Notes under the pieces: generated by a model | Told to the model about the DNA's origin: nothing | What the model saw: the letters and a program-made list of their open reading frames with translations, nothing else | The model's database searches: none | NCBI RefSeq assembly: GCF_011765465.1 | Contig: NZ_CP050265.1 | Span: 1,364,001-1,428,000 of the forward strand | DNA length: 64,000 nucleotides | From: Erythrobacter sp. | GTDB lineage: Bacteria > Pseudomonadota > Alphaproteobacteria > Sphingomonadales > Sphingomonadaceae | Reading direction: 5' to 3' | Shown here: positions 23,725-32,692 of the stretch, one piece after another | Layout of the letters: each line of letters opens with the position of its first letter | How positions within the stretch are numbered: the first letter of the stretch is position 1 | Translations under genes and position numbers: made by a program

Positions 23725-26705
23725 TGGCCAAGAAACCCCTCACCGTCGACACGCTCACCCATGACGAGGCGACGCGGAAGAATGCGCCCACGGCGGAGCT
23801 TGAGACCTTTCTCGAGGAAGCGGTCAAGCGGCCGATCGAGGTCGCCTATGAGCGGCGCAATCGCGATCTCGATCCGCAGCTCGTCTGGCGGGGGAAGGAC
23901 GTGGCGGACTGGTCGGACCTCGTGGTCGAGGCGCCGCCGCTCTACATTCAGGAGAAGATCCACCCCAAGGCGCTGATCGAGGATCTCAAGCGGTCCTCGA
24001 ACCGCGCCGATGCAGGCGATGCGCCCGATCTCTTCGCCGATTTCAACGGCGTCGATCCGGAGGCGCGGACCGAGTTCTACGCGCATGACCAGCACTGGTC
24101 GAACCGCATGATCCTGGGCGACGGCCTCAAGGTGATGGCATCGCTGGCCGAGCGCGAGGGGCTGAAGGGCCAGGTGCAGTGCATCTATATCGACCCGCCC
24201 TATGGCATCAAGTTCAACTCCAACTTCCAGTGGTCCACCACCAGCCGCGACGTGAAGGACGGCAAGGCCGATCACCTGACGCGCGAGCCGGAGCAGGTGA
24301 AGGCGTTCCGCGACACCTGGCGCGACGGCATCCACTCCTACCTCACCTACCTGCGCGACCGGCTGACGGTGGCGCGCGACCTGTTGACCGAGAGCGGGAG
24401 CGTCTTCGTCCAGATCGGCGACGAGAACGTGCACCGGGTGCGTGCGCTGATGGACGAGGTGTTTGGCGAGGAGAATTTCTGTTCCGAAATTACTTTCGTG
24501 AAGAATAGCGGTCAGACAAGCGGGCTACTTTCCGGAAACTACGACATCCTGATTTGGTTCGCCAAGGATAAGGAAAAAGTGAAATTCCGCCGTCCTCTCG
24601 TTGAAAAGGTAGTCGGTGGAGAGTTTGGCGGACGTTACAACAAAGCTTATCTACCCGGTGGCGTGGAACAGTCACTCTCGACTGAAGAGCGCGCCGACCC
24701 GTCCGGTTTGCCCGACGACTGGCGCCTTTACACGGAGCAACCGTGCCTATCGCATGGCTTCAACCCGAACACGACTGTTGAGTTCTATCTGAACAAGCGG
24801 CGTTACCACCCAGGGCAAAAGCGCCAATGGAAATGCACTATCGCTGGGATGGAACGTCTATCGAAGAGCGACCGGCTGATCGGACTCCCAAAGATGATCT
24901 ATTATCGCCGATTTATCGACGACTACCCCGCGTTCGCAATTGGCAATAACTGGAATGACACCCAAGACCGCTTGGCGAAGGACTATGTGGTTCAGACTGT
25001 TCCTCTTGTCGTCCAACGCTGCATCCTGATGGCCACCGATCCCGGCGATCTGGTGCTCGATCCCACCTGCGGTTCGGGCACCACTGCCTATGTTGCCGAG
25101 CAGTGGGGGCGGCGGTGGATCACGATCGACACGAGCCGGGTCGCGCTCGCGCTCGCCCGGGCGCGGATCATGGGCGCCCGCTATCCGTGGTATCTCCTCG
25201 CTGACAGCCGCGAAGGCCAGCTGAAAGAGGCTGAGATCACCCGCTCGCCCCCGCGCGACACGCCGACGCAGGGCCGCGTGCGGCAGGGCTTCGTCTACAA
25301 GCGCGTGCCGCACATCACCTTGAAGAGCATCGCCAACAATGCCGAGATCGACACGATCTGGGAGGAGTTTCAGGAGAAGCTCGAACCGCTGCGCGCGAAG
25401 ATCAACGCGCTGCGCGGCCGCGATGGCTCCGACCCCGACCTGCCGCCTTTCGAGGAATGGACCATGCCGCGCGAACCCGGCTCGCCCTGGCCCGAAAAGG
25501 CCGCTCAGGCCCTCGAAAAGGCGCGCAGCGAGCGGGCGAGCGAGGCGACGCGGACCAAGTGGCTGGCCACGCTCAACGCCGAACTGGGCCGTGACTACAC
25601 ACTCGAGACCCTGCCCGAACACGCCGTCGATCCTTGGAACGATCCCGAGTGTGAGAAGCTTCACGCTGAGTGGTGGGAATTGCGGATCGCGCGGCAGAAG
25701 GAGATCGACGCCAGCATCGCGGCGAAGGCGGACACCGAATATCTCTACGACCAGCCCTATGAGGACAAGTCGCGGGTGCGGGTCGCGGGGCCGTTCACGG
25801 TCGAAAGCCTCTCCCCCCACCGCGTGCCCGCGGTCGATGTCGACGACAGCCTGTTCGACGAGGTCGAGGCTGCCGAGGGTCGCGCGAAGAAGGGCGGGAG
25901 CGGAGAGCGCGCCGACTTCGCCGAGATGGTGCTCGAGAACCTCAAACGCTCCGGCGTCCAGCAGCGCGCGCGCGACGACAAGCTGGTGTTCGAGACGATG
26001 AAGCTGTGGCCAGGCGAGAGCATCCTCGCCGAAGGCACGGTGCGCCAGAAATCGCTGACCGAGGCGGAAGAGGAAGAGGCGAGCGATGCGGGACCGACGC
26101 GCCGCGCCGCGATCTTTGTCGGCCCCGAATACGGAACGGTCTCCCGCCCTGCCCTGACCGCAGCGGCGCGCGAGGCAATGGATGCGGGCTTCGACCTGCT
26201 GATCGCGGCGGCCTTCAACTTCGATGCCCATGCGGGCGAGCTGACAAAGATGGGTCCGCTGACCGTGCTGCAGGCGCGGATCAATCCCGACCTGCACATG
26301 CCCGACCTCGCCAATACGGGCGCGGGCAACCTCTTCACCGTGTTCGGCGATCCCGACATCGTTGTGCACGACGAGGGCGACGATATGGTTAGCATCGAGG
26401 TGCTCGGCGTCGACATGTATAAGGGCGGCCAGATCGAAAGCGGCGATGCCGACGACATCGCGGTGTGGTTCATCGATACCGACTACAACTACGAAAGCTT
26501 CTTCGTGCGCCACGCGTATTTCCCCGGCGCGAACGATCCCTACAAGGCGCTGAAAACGACTTTGAAAGCAGAGATCGATAGCGAGGCGTGGGACTCGCTC
26601 AACCGGACGCGCTCACGCCCGTTTGAACGGCCGAAGGACGGGCGCGTGGCGGTTAAGGTGGTGAACCACCTTGGCGATGAGGTGATGAAGGTGCTGGAGG
26701 TTTAG
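23724..26705 (+). CDS. mod: Type III DNA methyltransferase (Mod), beta-class N6-adenine
   Basis: 993 residues. Motif IV YIDPPYGIKF (about 155-164) precedes motif I VLDPTCGSGTTAYVAEQW (about 442-459), the beta-class order of adenine-N6 Mod subunits. Target recognition is expected between them (about 200-430), where base composition drops and codons are less GC-rich than on either side, consistent with an exchanged recognition domain. The C-terminal 450 residues are longer than in EcoP1-type Mod. It starts on the last base of the nuclease stop codon. Together with Res it should methylate one strand of a short asymmetric site and protect host DNA. Confidence 0.9.
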   Translation: MAKKPLTVDTLTHDEATRKNAPTAELETFLEEAVKRPIEVAYERRNRDLDPQLVWRGKDVADWSDLVVEAPPLYIQEKIHPKALIEDLKRSSNRADAGDAPDLFADFNGVDPEARTEFYAHDQHWSNRMILGDGLKVMASLAEREGLKGQVQCIYIDPPYGIKFNSNFQWSTTSRDVKDGKADHLTREPEQVKAFRDTWRDGIHSYLTYLRDRLTVARDLLTESGSVFVQIGDENVHRVRALMDEVFGEENFCSEITFVKNSGQTSGLLSGNYDILIWFAKDKEKVKFRRPLVEKVVGGEFGGRYNKAYLPGGVEQSLSTEERADPSGLPDDWRLYTEQPCLSHGFNPNTTVEFYLNKRRYHPGQKRQWKCTIAGMERLSKSDRLIGLPKMIYYRRFIDDYPAFAIGNNWNDTQDRLAKDYVVQTVPLVVQRCILMATDPGDLVLDPTCGSGTTAYVAEQWGRRWITIDTSRVALALARARIMGARYPWYLLADSREGQLKEAEITRSPPRDTPTQGRVRQGFVYKRVPHITLKSIANNAEIDTIWEEFQEKLEPLRAKINALRGRDGSDPDLPPFEEWTMPREPGSPWPEKAAQALEKARSERASEATRTKWLATLNAELGRDYTLETLPEHAVDPWNDPECEKLHAEWWELRIARQKEIDASIAAKADTEYLYDQPYEDKSRVRVAGPFTVESLSPHRVPAVDVDDSLFDEVEAAEGRAKKGGSGERADFAEMVLENLKRSGVQQRARDDKLVFETMKLWPGESILAEGTVRQKSLTEAEEEEASDAGPTRRAAIFVGPEYGTVSRPALTAAAREAMDAGFDLLIAAAFNFDAHAGELTKMGPLTVLQARINPDLHMPDLANTGAGNLFTVFGDPDIVVHDEGDDMVSIEVLGVDMYKGGQIESGDADDIAVWFIDTDYNYESFFVRHAYFPGANDPYKALKTTLKAEIDSEAWDSLNRTRSRPFERPKDGRVAVKVVNHLGDEVMKVLEV

Positions 26706-26706
26706 G

Positions 26707-27057
26707 ATGTCGAGCGGTGAGAGTGGGAAAATGATCGATTTGCTCACTGAGCTCGTGGAAGAGATCCGCGGGCTACGGAAGGATTTCGATGATTTCACAG
26801 GCTGCAATGTGGACAGCATGGACGCCATTGCAGACCGGATCGTCGAAGGTATCACCGGTCAATCGGAGGGTGGCGGCGGCGCTGACCTGGGCGACCTCTA
26901 TAGGCGTCTAGAGGCAATAGAAGAGGATATCGGCAGGACACGAGGATTCGATCCTGATACGATCACAGGTCGTTCAAATTTAGGCAAATTCGGGAAGGAC
27001 TTGGAGGATATCCATACCGCAATCGTTGAGTTAACATTAACGATTAGAGGGCAATGA
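26707..27057 (+). CDS. Small helical protein in the restriction operon
   Basis: 116 residues, acidic, helical with heptad-like stretches (LLTELVEEIRGLRKDFDDF, and LYRRLEAIEEDIGR), separated by a glycine-rich turn (SEGGGGADLGD). It begins one base after the mod stop and overlaps the helicase gene by ATGA. No family is recognised. Its size and position suggest an adaptor between Mod and the helicase or an inhibitor of the RelE-like domain encoded next; both are inferences. Confidence 0.65.
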   Translation: MSSGESGKMIDLLTELVEEIRGLRKDFDDFTGCNVDSMDAIADRIVEGITGQSEGGGGADLGDLYRRLEAIEEDIGRTRGFDPDTITGRSNLGKFGKDLEDIHTAIVELTLTIRGQ

Positions 27058-29219
27058 GCCTCCTCTACGCCTCAACCTTCGCCGACGCTCTCGGCAAGCT
27101 CACCCATCAGGAGCAGAAGCAAGTCAAGATCACGACGGTCGACCTGCTGATGGACCCAAAAGGCTCGGGCCTCAGCCTCGAACGCCTGACCCGCGCAGCC
27201 GATGACAAGATCTGGTCGGCGCGTGTCTCTCGCGATCTGCGGATCATCATGCGGCGCGACGGCGAGGATACGCTGCTCGCCTATGTCGGCCACCATGACG
27301 ACGCCTATGGCTGGGCCGAACGAAGGAAATTCTTGAAGCACGAGCGCACAGGCTCGATGCAGATCGTCGAGGTGATCGAGAAGACCGGCGGCGAGGACGG
27401 ACACTTCGACTGGTCGGCGGGAAGGCAGACCGAGGAGCCGACGTCGACCGACAAGGTCCAGCCCTTCTGGGCGCTGAGCGAGGACGACCTGTTGGACGTG
27501 GGCGTGCCGCGCGAATGGCTCGATGCGGTGCGGGAGATGGCGGAGGAAGACCTCGATCGCCTGTTCGACCACCTTCCAGCGGAAGCGGCCGAGGCGCTTT
27601 ACGACTTCGCGACTGGCGGGAGCCTGGAGGACCACAAGAAGCTCTTGTCACGTGCTTCCGTCTCATTTGCAGAAGAAGTTGGACACTCAGGTTCCAAGGA
27701 TGCGCTCGCCTTTGGTTTTGTGAAGCACATGTCGGAAGGCTCTGACACTTCAGCCTACACGCATCCGGACGCCCGGCGTCGCTTCCGCGTTATCGAGAAC
27801 GTCGAAGAATTGATCGCGGCGCTCGATGCGCCCTTCGAGAAATGGGCGGTGTTCCTTCACCCGGCCCAGCGCGCGCTGGTCGAGAAGCGGGCGACCGGTC
27901 CGACCCGCGTGACCGGCTCGGCCGGCACGGGGAAGACCATCGTCGCGCTCCACCGCGCCGTCCACCTTGCGCGATTGTCCGAAGACGCCCGAGTGCTGCT
28001 GACGACCTTTTCGCAGCCCCTTTCCGACGCGCTCGAACGCAAGCTCGAGCTGCTAACGGAAGCTTTGCCTCAAGTGCGAGAGCGGATTGCCGTCAAGCCG
28101 ATCGATGCAGCCGCGATCGCGATCTATTCCGCACGCTTTGGAAAGCCGGTAATCGCCGATGACGACCTCATCTCCAAAGCCATCGAGACTGCCTGCGAAC
28201 AAGGACTAGGTGGCGACCTGTCGAAGGAATTTCTCGCCGAGGAATGGTCCGAAATCGTCGATGCGTGGGGCGTGGAGGATGCGGAAACCTATGCCAAGCT
28301 CCCTCGGGTCGGTCGGAGAACGAGGCTCGGTCCGAAACAGCGCGAAGCCGCGTGGGCAGTCTTCGAACACCTCCTCGCCTATTTAGGCGACAACAATCTC
28401 GTGACGCCGTCGATGATCTACCGACGACTGGCGGACGATCCGACCGAGATGCCTTTCGACCACGTCGTGGTCGACGAGGCACAGGATCTGACGGTTGCCC
28501 AAGTCGGATTTCTCGGATCGCTCGCAGGGGTTCGAGCCGACGCGGTGTTCCTCGCCGGAGACATCGGCCAGCGCATCTTCCGCTTGCCTTTCAGTTGGAC
28601 AAGGCTCGGCCTCGACATCCGTGGTCGGAGCCATTCGCTCAAGGTCAACTACCGCACCTCGCACCAGATACGCGCGACCGCCGACAAGCTGCTCCCACCC
28701 TCGATCACCGACATGGACGGGGTTGAGGAAGGGCGCCGGGGGACGGTCTCTGTGTTCGATGGGCCGGAGCCCCAACTCATCATGGCGGGCGATGAGGAAG
28801 AGGAACGGCGCATGGTTTCGAGTTGGCTGGCCGACTGTCTTTCGACCGGGATCAAGCCGATCGAGATCGGCATCCTTGTTCGAAGCGATGAGCAGATTGA
28901 TCGTGCGCGCAGGATCATCGGAGAAGTCAACGCCGATCAGGGCAGCGAGAAGGTTCAGATTGCGACGATGCATGGCGCGAAGGGTCTCGAGTTCAGGGCC
29001 GTCGCTGTCGTCGCCTGCGATGAGGATGTCCTACCGGATCAGCAACGAATGGCCAGTATCGGCGACATCAACGAGCTCGAAACGGCTTATGAGACAGAGC
29101 GGCACCTGCTCTATGTTGCGTGCACGAGGGCCCGTGACAGGCTGCTTGTGAGTTGCGTCTCGCCAGGCTCAGAGTTCCTTGATGATCTCAGGCCTAAGCC
29201 CAGACCATCGACTCCGTAA
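27054..29219 (+). CDS. UvrD-like helicase with N-terminal RelE/ParE-like domain
   Basis: 721 residues. Residues 1-95 resemble the RelE/ParE fold (…LTRAADDKIWSARVSRDLRIIMRRDG…LLAYVGHHDDAYGWAERRKF), ending in the strand-rich core with Arg and His-Asp residues of such toxins. After a linker comes a superfamily-1 helicase: Walker A VTGSAGTGKT (about 286-295), DEAQDL, LKVNYRTSHQIRATA, and motif V-like ATMHGAKGLEF near 640. It is the last gene of the coupled five-gene operon. UvrD-type partners occur in several defence systems. A RelE-like domain fused to a helicase is a known but uncharacterised arrangement, to my knowledge. Confidence 0.8.
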   Translation: MSLLYASTFADALGKLTHQEQKQVKITTVDLLMDPKGSGLSLERLTRAADDKIWSARVSRDLRIIMRRDGEDTLLAYVGHHDDAYGWAERRKFLKHERTGSMQIVEVIEKTGGEDGHFDWSAGRQTEEPTSTDKVQPFWALSEDDLLDVGVPREWLDAVREMAEEDLDRLFDHLPAEAAEALYDFATGGSLEDHKKLLSRASVSFAEEVGHSGSKDALAFGFVKHMSEGSDTSAYTHPDARRRFRVIENVEELIAALDAPFEKWAVFLHPAQRALVEKRATGPTRVTGSAGTGKTIVALHRAVHLARLSEDARVLLTTFSQPLSDALERKLELLTEALPQVRERIAVKPIDAAAIAIYSARFGKPVIADDDLISKAIETACEQGLGGDLSKEFLAEEWSEIVDAWGVEDAETYAKLPRVGRRTRLGPKQREAAWAVFEHLLAYLGDNNLVTPSMIYRRLADDPTEMPFDHVVVDEAQDLTVAQVGFLGSLAGVRADAVFLAGDIGQRIFRLPFSWTRLGLDIRGRSHSLKVNYRTSHQIRATADKLLPPSITDMDGVEEGRRGTVSVFDGPEPQLIMAGDEEEERRMVSSWLADCLSTGIKPIEIGILVRSDEQIDRARRIIGEVNADQGSEKVQIATMHGAKGLEFRAVAVVACDEDVLPDQQRMASIGDINELETAYETERHLLYVACTRARDRLLVSCVSPGSEFLDDLRPKPRPSTP

Positions 29220-29413
29220 GAAGGGCTAATGCGTCAACTCGACGATGGAATCCTGCGGACGTCGACATAGCCTGCGGCACGTGCAAAGCGACAGTTAGCC
29301 ACCCAGAACGCATTACAGCTCGACTACGCATCCATGGGTAATCATGCTTCTATCGAGCAAGAATTTCTGGGATACTCTCGACGAAACAACATGAAGGAAG
29401 GTGGTAAGCTTCG

Positions 29414-30196
29414 ATGCCGACGAGACCGTGGGCTGCGTATGCTGTCCAGGAACCGATCGTTTCTGCTGGACGATGCTCGCTGATCGAAGCTTTCGGCGAT
29501 CTCGTCCGCTGCCAAGCTGGCTTCCAGCCGCATGAACTTCCGGAGATATTTGAAGCTCCGACCGATGAGGGCGAGAACGATGTTTGCCGGCGCTTAGTCC
29601 AGCTCGACGCAGCGTTCCTTACCAAGCAGTTTGTCTTGGGCAAAATCGCCACTTTCGCGCGTCCGATAGGTGGAGGCGAAACCGTCGCCATTCCCCCTGA
29701 GCATTGGGAAATCGACGACCCCCTTCCGCGGTTCGCGACCGGGACTTACAACGCCGCTGATTGGGCGAACGTGCAAGCACCACAAAGTCATCGGATCTTC
29801 GTCGATACAGCGCGCTTCGAGGAATGGCTCGCCGGCTTGAAGCCACCCGGCCCGCTCAATGATCGCGAATTGGATGAGGCGCTCGACCCTCAATTACGCG
29901 CTTCCCAAGCGGTCGCAGCGCGGAGGGTCAAAGCTGTCCTTGAGCCCCAAACGAAACGAGCCGAGCCTGATGCCGCGTTAAGCCTATCACAGTCGCTTAC
30001 GGCTGGAGACGAATTGCTCACGCTGCCGCAGGTCGAGGCACTCATCAAACTCAAACGCAGTTCCATCTATGCCAAGATCGAAAGTGACGGCTTCCCGCAA
30101 AACATCCTGCTCGGCGGCAGGGCTGTTTGGAAGAAAAGCGCCGTCCTGGCCTGGGTCGAGGAAAAAGCGGCACGGGGCCGCAAGCCAATAGATTAG
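29414..30196 (+). CDS. AlpA-type regulator with a long N-terminal extension
   Basis: 260 residues. The C-terminal 55 residues (LLTLPQVEALIKLKRSSIYAKIESDGFPQNILLGGRAVWKKSAVLAWVEEK) are a MerR/AlpA-like helix-turn-helix with a wing, used by phage and island excisionases and by P4 AlpA to activate integrase. Residues 1-190 are of unknown function (PEIFEAPTDEGENDV…, LPRFATGTYNAADW…, HRIFVDTARFEEWL). GGAAGGTGG lies upstream of the ATG. Its stop overlaps the convergent integrase stop by a few bases. Likely role: excisionase or regulator of the element. Confidence 0.7.
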   Translation: MPTRPWAAYAVQEPIVSAGRCSLIEAFGDLVRCQAGFQPHELPEIFEAPTDEGENDVCRRLVQLDAAFLTKQFVLGKIATFARPIGGGETVAIPPEHWEIDDPLPRFATGTYNAADWANVQAPQSHRIFVDTARFEEWLAGLKPPGPLNDRELDEALDPQLRASQAVAARRVKAVLEPQTKRAEPDAALSLSQSLTAGDELLTLPQVEALIKLKRSSIYAKIESDGFPQNILLGGRAVWKKSAVLAWVEEKAARGRKPID

Positions 30197-31506
30197 CGCC
30201 GCTTGCGACGAGGGCTGTCGATGATTTCTTCAGGAGGGAGCGCGCCTTCCATGATCATATCCGCCCATCGCTGTGCCAACTCCCGCCGACGGTCCATGTA
30301 GCGGGCCCGGTTGTAGCGCAGTTCGGTCGCGCTCATTCCGGCGGGTGTATGCGCCAGCATGAGATCGATGATAAGACGGTCGGCGAGCAGCCTTAAGTCG
30401 GTTCCCAGTTCCCGTTCGCCCTGCTCATTCATGATCGTCGAGAAACTCGAGCGCCAGCCATGCGGCACATGGCGCCCCTTGTATCCCTCGCGATTGTAGA
30501 GATAGCCGATCGCATTCTCGGTCATGGGTGCCGTTCCGCTACGGGCATTGGGAAAGACATAAGGTGCACGACCCGTAAGCAGCCGGACGGCTCGCAGCGT
30601 TTCGACCGCCTGCCGTGACAGCGGGATCTTGTGCTCGAATGCCTCGTCGCTTCGCAGTCGTAGCTCTTGCTTGATCTTCTCTGCCGGGACGGTCCACATC
30701 GCTTCCCCGACCGGCTCCCCGGGTTCTCCCCAGTCAACGCCGCTGATCTCGCCCCATTCCATGTGCCGGACCATGCCAGGGCGTTGGGCCGTGAGAGCCA
30801 GGAAGCGGGCTCCCAGCCGCGTAACTGGTGAGGCCCCCGCTCGATCAATGTCGCCAAGCATGATTTTGATGGCATCGACTTCGAGGAGGGCAGGATACCG
30901 CTTTGACGGCGGCAAAGGCGCGAGTGCGTCATTGATGTCGATGGCCGGGTTTTCGAGCTTAGCCCCGTGTGCATTGACATATTTGTAGACCGACGCGACG
31001 CGCTGTTTGATCCTGCGGGCCGTTTCGATCGCACCGCGCGCCTCGATCTTCTTCAGCACCGACAACAGGAGCGGCTTGTCGATTTCATCCATCGGCATGT
31101 TGCCGAGATGCGGGAAGATGTCGCGTTCGAGACTGGTGATGACATCATTTGCATGGACCGGCTTCCACGACGGCAATCGCTTCGCGTGCCACTCACGGGC
31201 TGCGTCCTCAAACGTGCTGAACCTCCCGTTGTCTCCAACGAGCTTTGCACGTTTGGCTGCATGACGTGGATCTCGACCATCGCGCAGCAACTTCCTGGCG
31301 TCATTGCGCTTCTCGCGTGCTTCGGCCAGCGAGACCTCCGGATAGGCGCCAAGGGTCAGAAGCTGTTCCTTGCCATCGTAGCGAAACTTGAAACGCCAGC
31401 TTTTGTGATTCTTGGGGCTGACATGAAGGAACAGACCGTTGCTGTCCGAAATTTTGTAAGCCTTTTCCTTGGGCGCGGCTGCGCGCACTGCCTTGTCCGT
31501 AAGCAT
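30193..31506 (-). CDS. P4-type tyrosine recombinase (integrase)
   Basis: 437 residues. The N-terminus MLTDKAVRAAAPKEKAYKIS…GLFLHV is the DUF4102 arm-binding domain of P4-like integrases; a core-binding domain follows (FEDAAREWHAKR…), and then the catalytic domain with LTAQRPGMVRHMEW (Arg of the first box, with Gln-Arg-Pro rather than the usual Thr-Gly-x-Arg), a GWRSSFSTIMNE box (H/R-x-x-R region, PHGWR) and a C-terminal RYNRARYMDRRRELAQRWADM carrying the putative Tyr. It faces the tRNA fragment about 160 bases upstream of its start, with three TACCCCC repeats between them. It should drive integration at the tRNA 3' end. Confidence 0.9.
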   Translation of the reverse strand: MLTDKAVRAAAPKEKAYKISDSNGLFLHVSPKNHKSWRFKFRYDGKEQLLTLGAYPEVSLAEAREKRNDARKLLRDGRDPRHAAKRAKLVGDNGRFSTFEDAAREWHAKRLPSWKPVHANDVITSLERDIFPHLGNMPMDEIDKPLLLSVLKKIEARGAIETARRIKQRVASVYKYVNAHGAKLENPAIDINDALAPLPPSKRYPALLEVDAIKIMLGDIDRAGASPVTRLGARFLALTAQRPGMVRHMEWGEISGVDWGEPGEPVGEAMWTVPAEKIKQELRLRSDEAFEHKIPLSRQAVETLRAVRLLTGRAPYVFPNARSGTAPMTENAIGYLYNREGYKGRHVPHGWRSSFSTIMNEQGERELGTDLRLLADRLIIDLMLAHTPAGMSATELRYNRARYMDRRRELAQRWADMIMEGALPPEEIIDSPRRKRR

Positions 31507-31510
31507 CCAA

Positions 31511-31550
31511 TACCCCCAACCGTGAGAAAACGTTACCCCCGATCTACCCC
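31511..31550 (-). repeat. TACCCCC arm-type repeats, integrase end
   Basis: Copies at 31511-31517, 31534-31540 and 31545-31550 lie between the integrase start and the tRNA fragment. On the coding strand they read GGGGGTA. The same heptamers flank the other two cores (298-317, 46324-46342). They could bind the DUF4102 domain and may also overlap the integrase promoter, giving autoregulation. Confidence 0.5.
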
Positions 31551-31664
31551 TAGCTGCGTTTGGCTAGGGTCGGATTGGGTTGGAAAGGATAAGAGGAAAA
31601 ATCGCGCTTTTGTAAAGGCTTTGAAGCCCATTCGGAGCAGTTTGGACAGCTCTGGACGGGAAGC

Positions 31665-31712
31665 TGGCGGAGCAGGAGGGACTCGAACCCCCGACACGCG
31701 GATTATGATTCA
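31665..31712 (-). other. 3' half of a tRNA-Met(CAU)-like gene; attachment site
   Basis: On the minus strand the segment reads from the anticodon loop (T-CAT-AA, anticodon CAU) through a variable region, a TPsiC arm (GGGGG-TTCGAGT-CCCTC, fully paired) and an acceptor ending in G-CCA. The 5' partner of the anticodon stem fails after two pairs, so tRNA homology stops in the anticodon loop and no 5' half is present. This is the usual scar or core of tyrosine-recombinase integration at a tRNA. The intact gene is not in the window. Confidence 0.75.
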
Positions 31713-31801
31713 AGTGGGAATGAAGGCATAGACGTGTCTACGTGGTTGCCGCAGGTGATTGCTTTGCCGGATAGCGCCTGCCGCGCGACGCCGACCATAC
31801 T

Positions 31802-32260
31802 TCATTCGGCAGCGACACGGCCTTGGCCGCCTTGCTCCTCGATGACTCGACACAGCGCGGTCAGGTAGTCGAGCGAGAACTGCGTCATCGGCTCAAGTTC
31901 CTGTGTGCCGCTCTCGGTCACTTTCCAGTATCCGCCCGCTCCCCGTTCGATCCATCCGCGTGCATGAAGACGCTCCGCCTTGCGCCTCACGGTTTCGCGG
32001 GGGATCCCGGTGATCTGGGCGATCGAGTGCGTGTTGAGCGGGACGTCGAACCCCTTGGGCCGCGTCATGTTGACGAATACTTCATAGCTCAGATCAGGAG
32101 GCACGCGGTCGCGCGGGAGCGCTGCCGAGCCGATCACCGCCATGATAAGCGCCGCGTCGAGATCCCCGCCGAAAGCCGCTCGCAAGCGGCTCATCAGGAC
32201 GATCAGGGCATCGACATGGACCGGCCAGATCTGTCCGAAGCGTTCTTCTGCCGTCTTCAT
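31802..32260 (-). CDS. Winged-helix transcriptional regulator
   Basis: 152 residues from MKTAEERFGQIWPVH, chosen because GGGAGAGGG precedes this ATG and upstream codons look non-coding. A helix-turn-helix with wing is visible near residues 85-130 (NTHSIAQITGIPRETVRRKAERLHARGWIERGAGGYWKVTE), close to the MarR/IclR-type winged fold. It is divergent from the outer-membrane protein gene about 430 bases away and may regulate the envelope cluster to the right. The ligand is unknown. Confidence 0.7.
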   Translation of the reverse strand: MKTAEERFGQIWPVHVDALIVLMSRLRAAFGGDLDAALIMAVIGSAALPRDRVPPDLSYEVFVNMTRPKGFDVPLNTHSIAQITGIPRETVRRKAERLHARGWIERGAGGYWKVTESGTQELEPMTQFSLDYLTALCRVIEEQGGQGRVAAE

Positions 32261-32692
32261 ATTACCCTCTCCCGCACGAAGCTTACGCGATGCGCCCAAT
32301 TTGGGCAATCTACGGATTGCAAGCTGCCGGGCAGATCGTTGATTTGTCGTCAGGGATTTTGCCGGGCGGAGGGCATCTTGAAACACGATCAATCTGGCCG
32401 GGGCACCGTGACCGGTGGCCCGGCTGTCGCACCGGCTCCTGCGGCACCCGGCAAGACCCCGACCTTTCAGAATGTCTCGCCGCGTGCGAATGGCAGGCAT
32501 CGCGCAGCAACTCTTGCTCCCTCTTCATGGCAGCTCGAATTCCGTTTCATGCCCGGCGCCCGTTTCGAGGCACGCACCGTCGAGGCTGCTTCGGTTCAAG
32601 CCGGGCTGCCGGGCGTCGGTCTCTCAAGCGATGGGACCGACGCCGCCAGCCCTTGTGCGCCTGCAGCGCGAGCCGCCGGAAGCGAGCGGCCG

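Larger units (their letters stand above)
222..31712. mobile_element. Integrative mobilizable element with a defence-gene cargo
   Basis: Both proposed ends carry a tRNA-3'-end-like core (222-238 and 31665-31712), with TACCCCC repeats on the inner side (298-317 and 31511-31550). The right end has a P4-type integrase and an AlpA-type regulator, and the middle has a MobA/MobL relaxase with inverted repeats upstream. No mating-pair genes are visible, so it would be mobilized by another element. The left core shares only about 10 uninterrupted bases with the right one, so the left boundary is an inference; the right boundary is firmer because the tRNA homology breaks exactly in the anticodon loop, a usual crossover point for tyrosine recombinases. 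Cargo includes STAND, IetAS and type III restriction-modification genes. Confidence 0.55.

Noticed and set aside
24858..26513. 551-codon minus-strand frame in mod
   Set aside because: Antisense to the methyltransferase C-terminal half, with no domain and no ribosome site.
31823..32692. N-terminal extension of the porin frame
   Set aside because: It overlaps the winged-helix gene antisense, has no ribosome site at its start and puts hundreds of residues before an obvious signal peptide.
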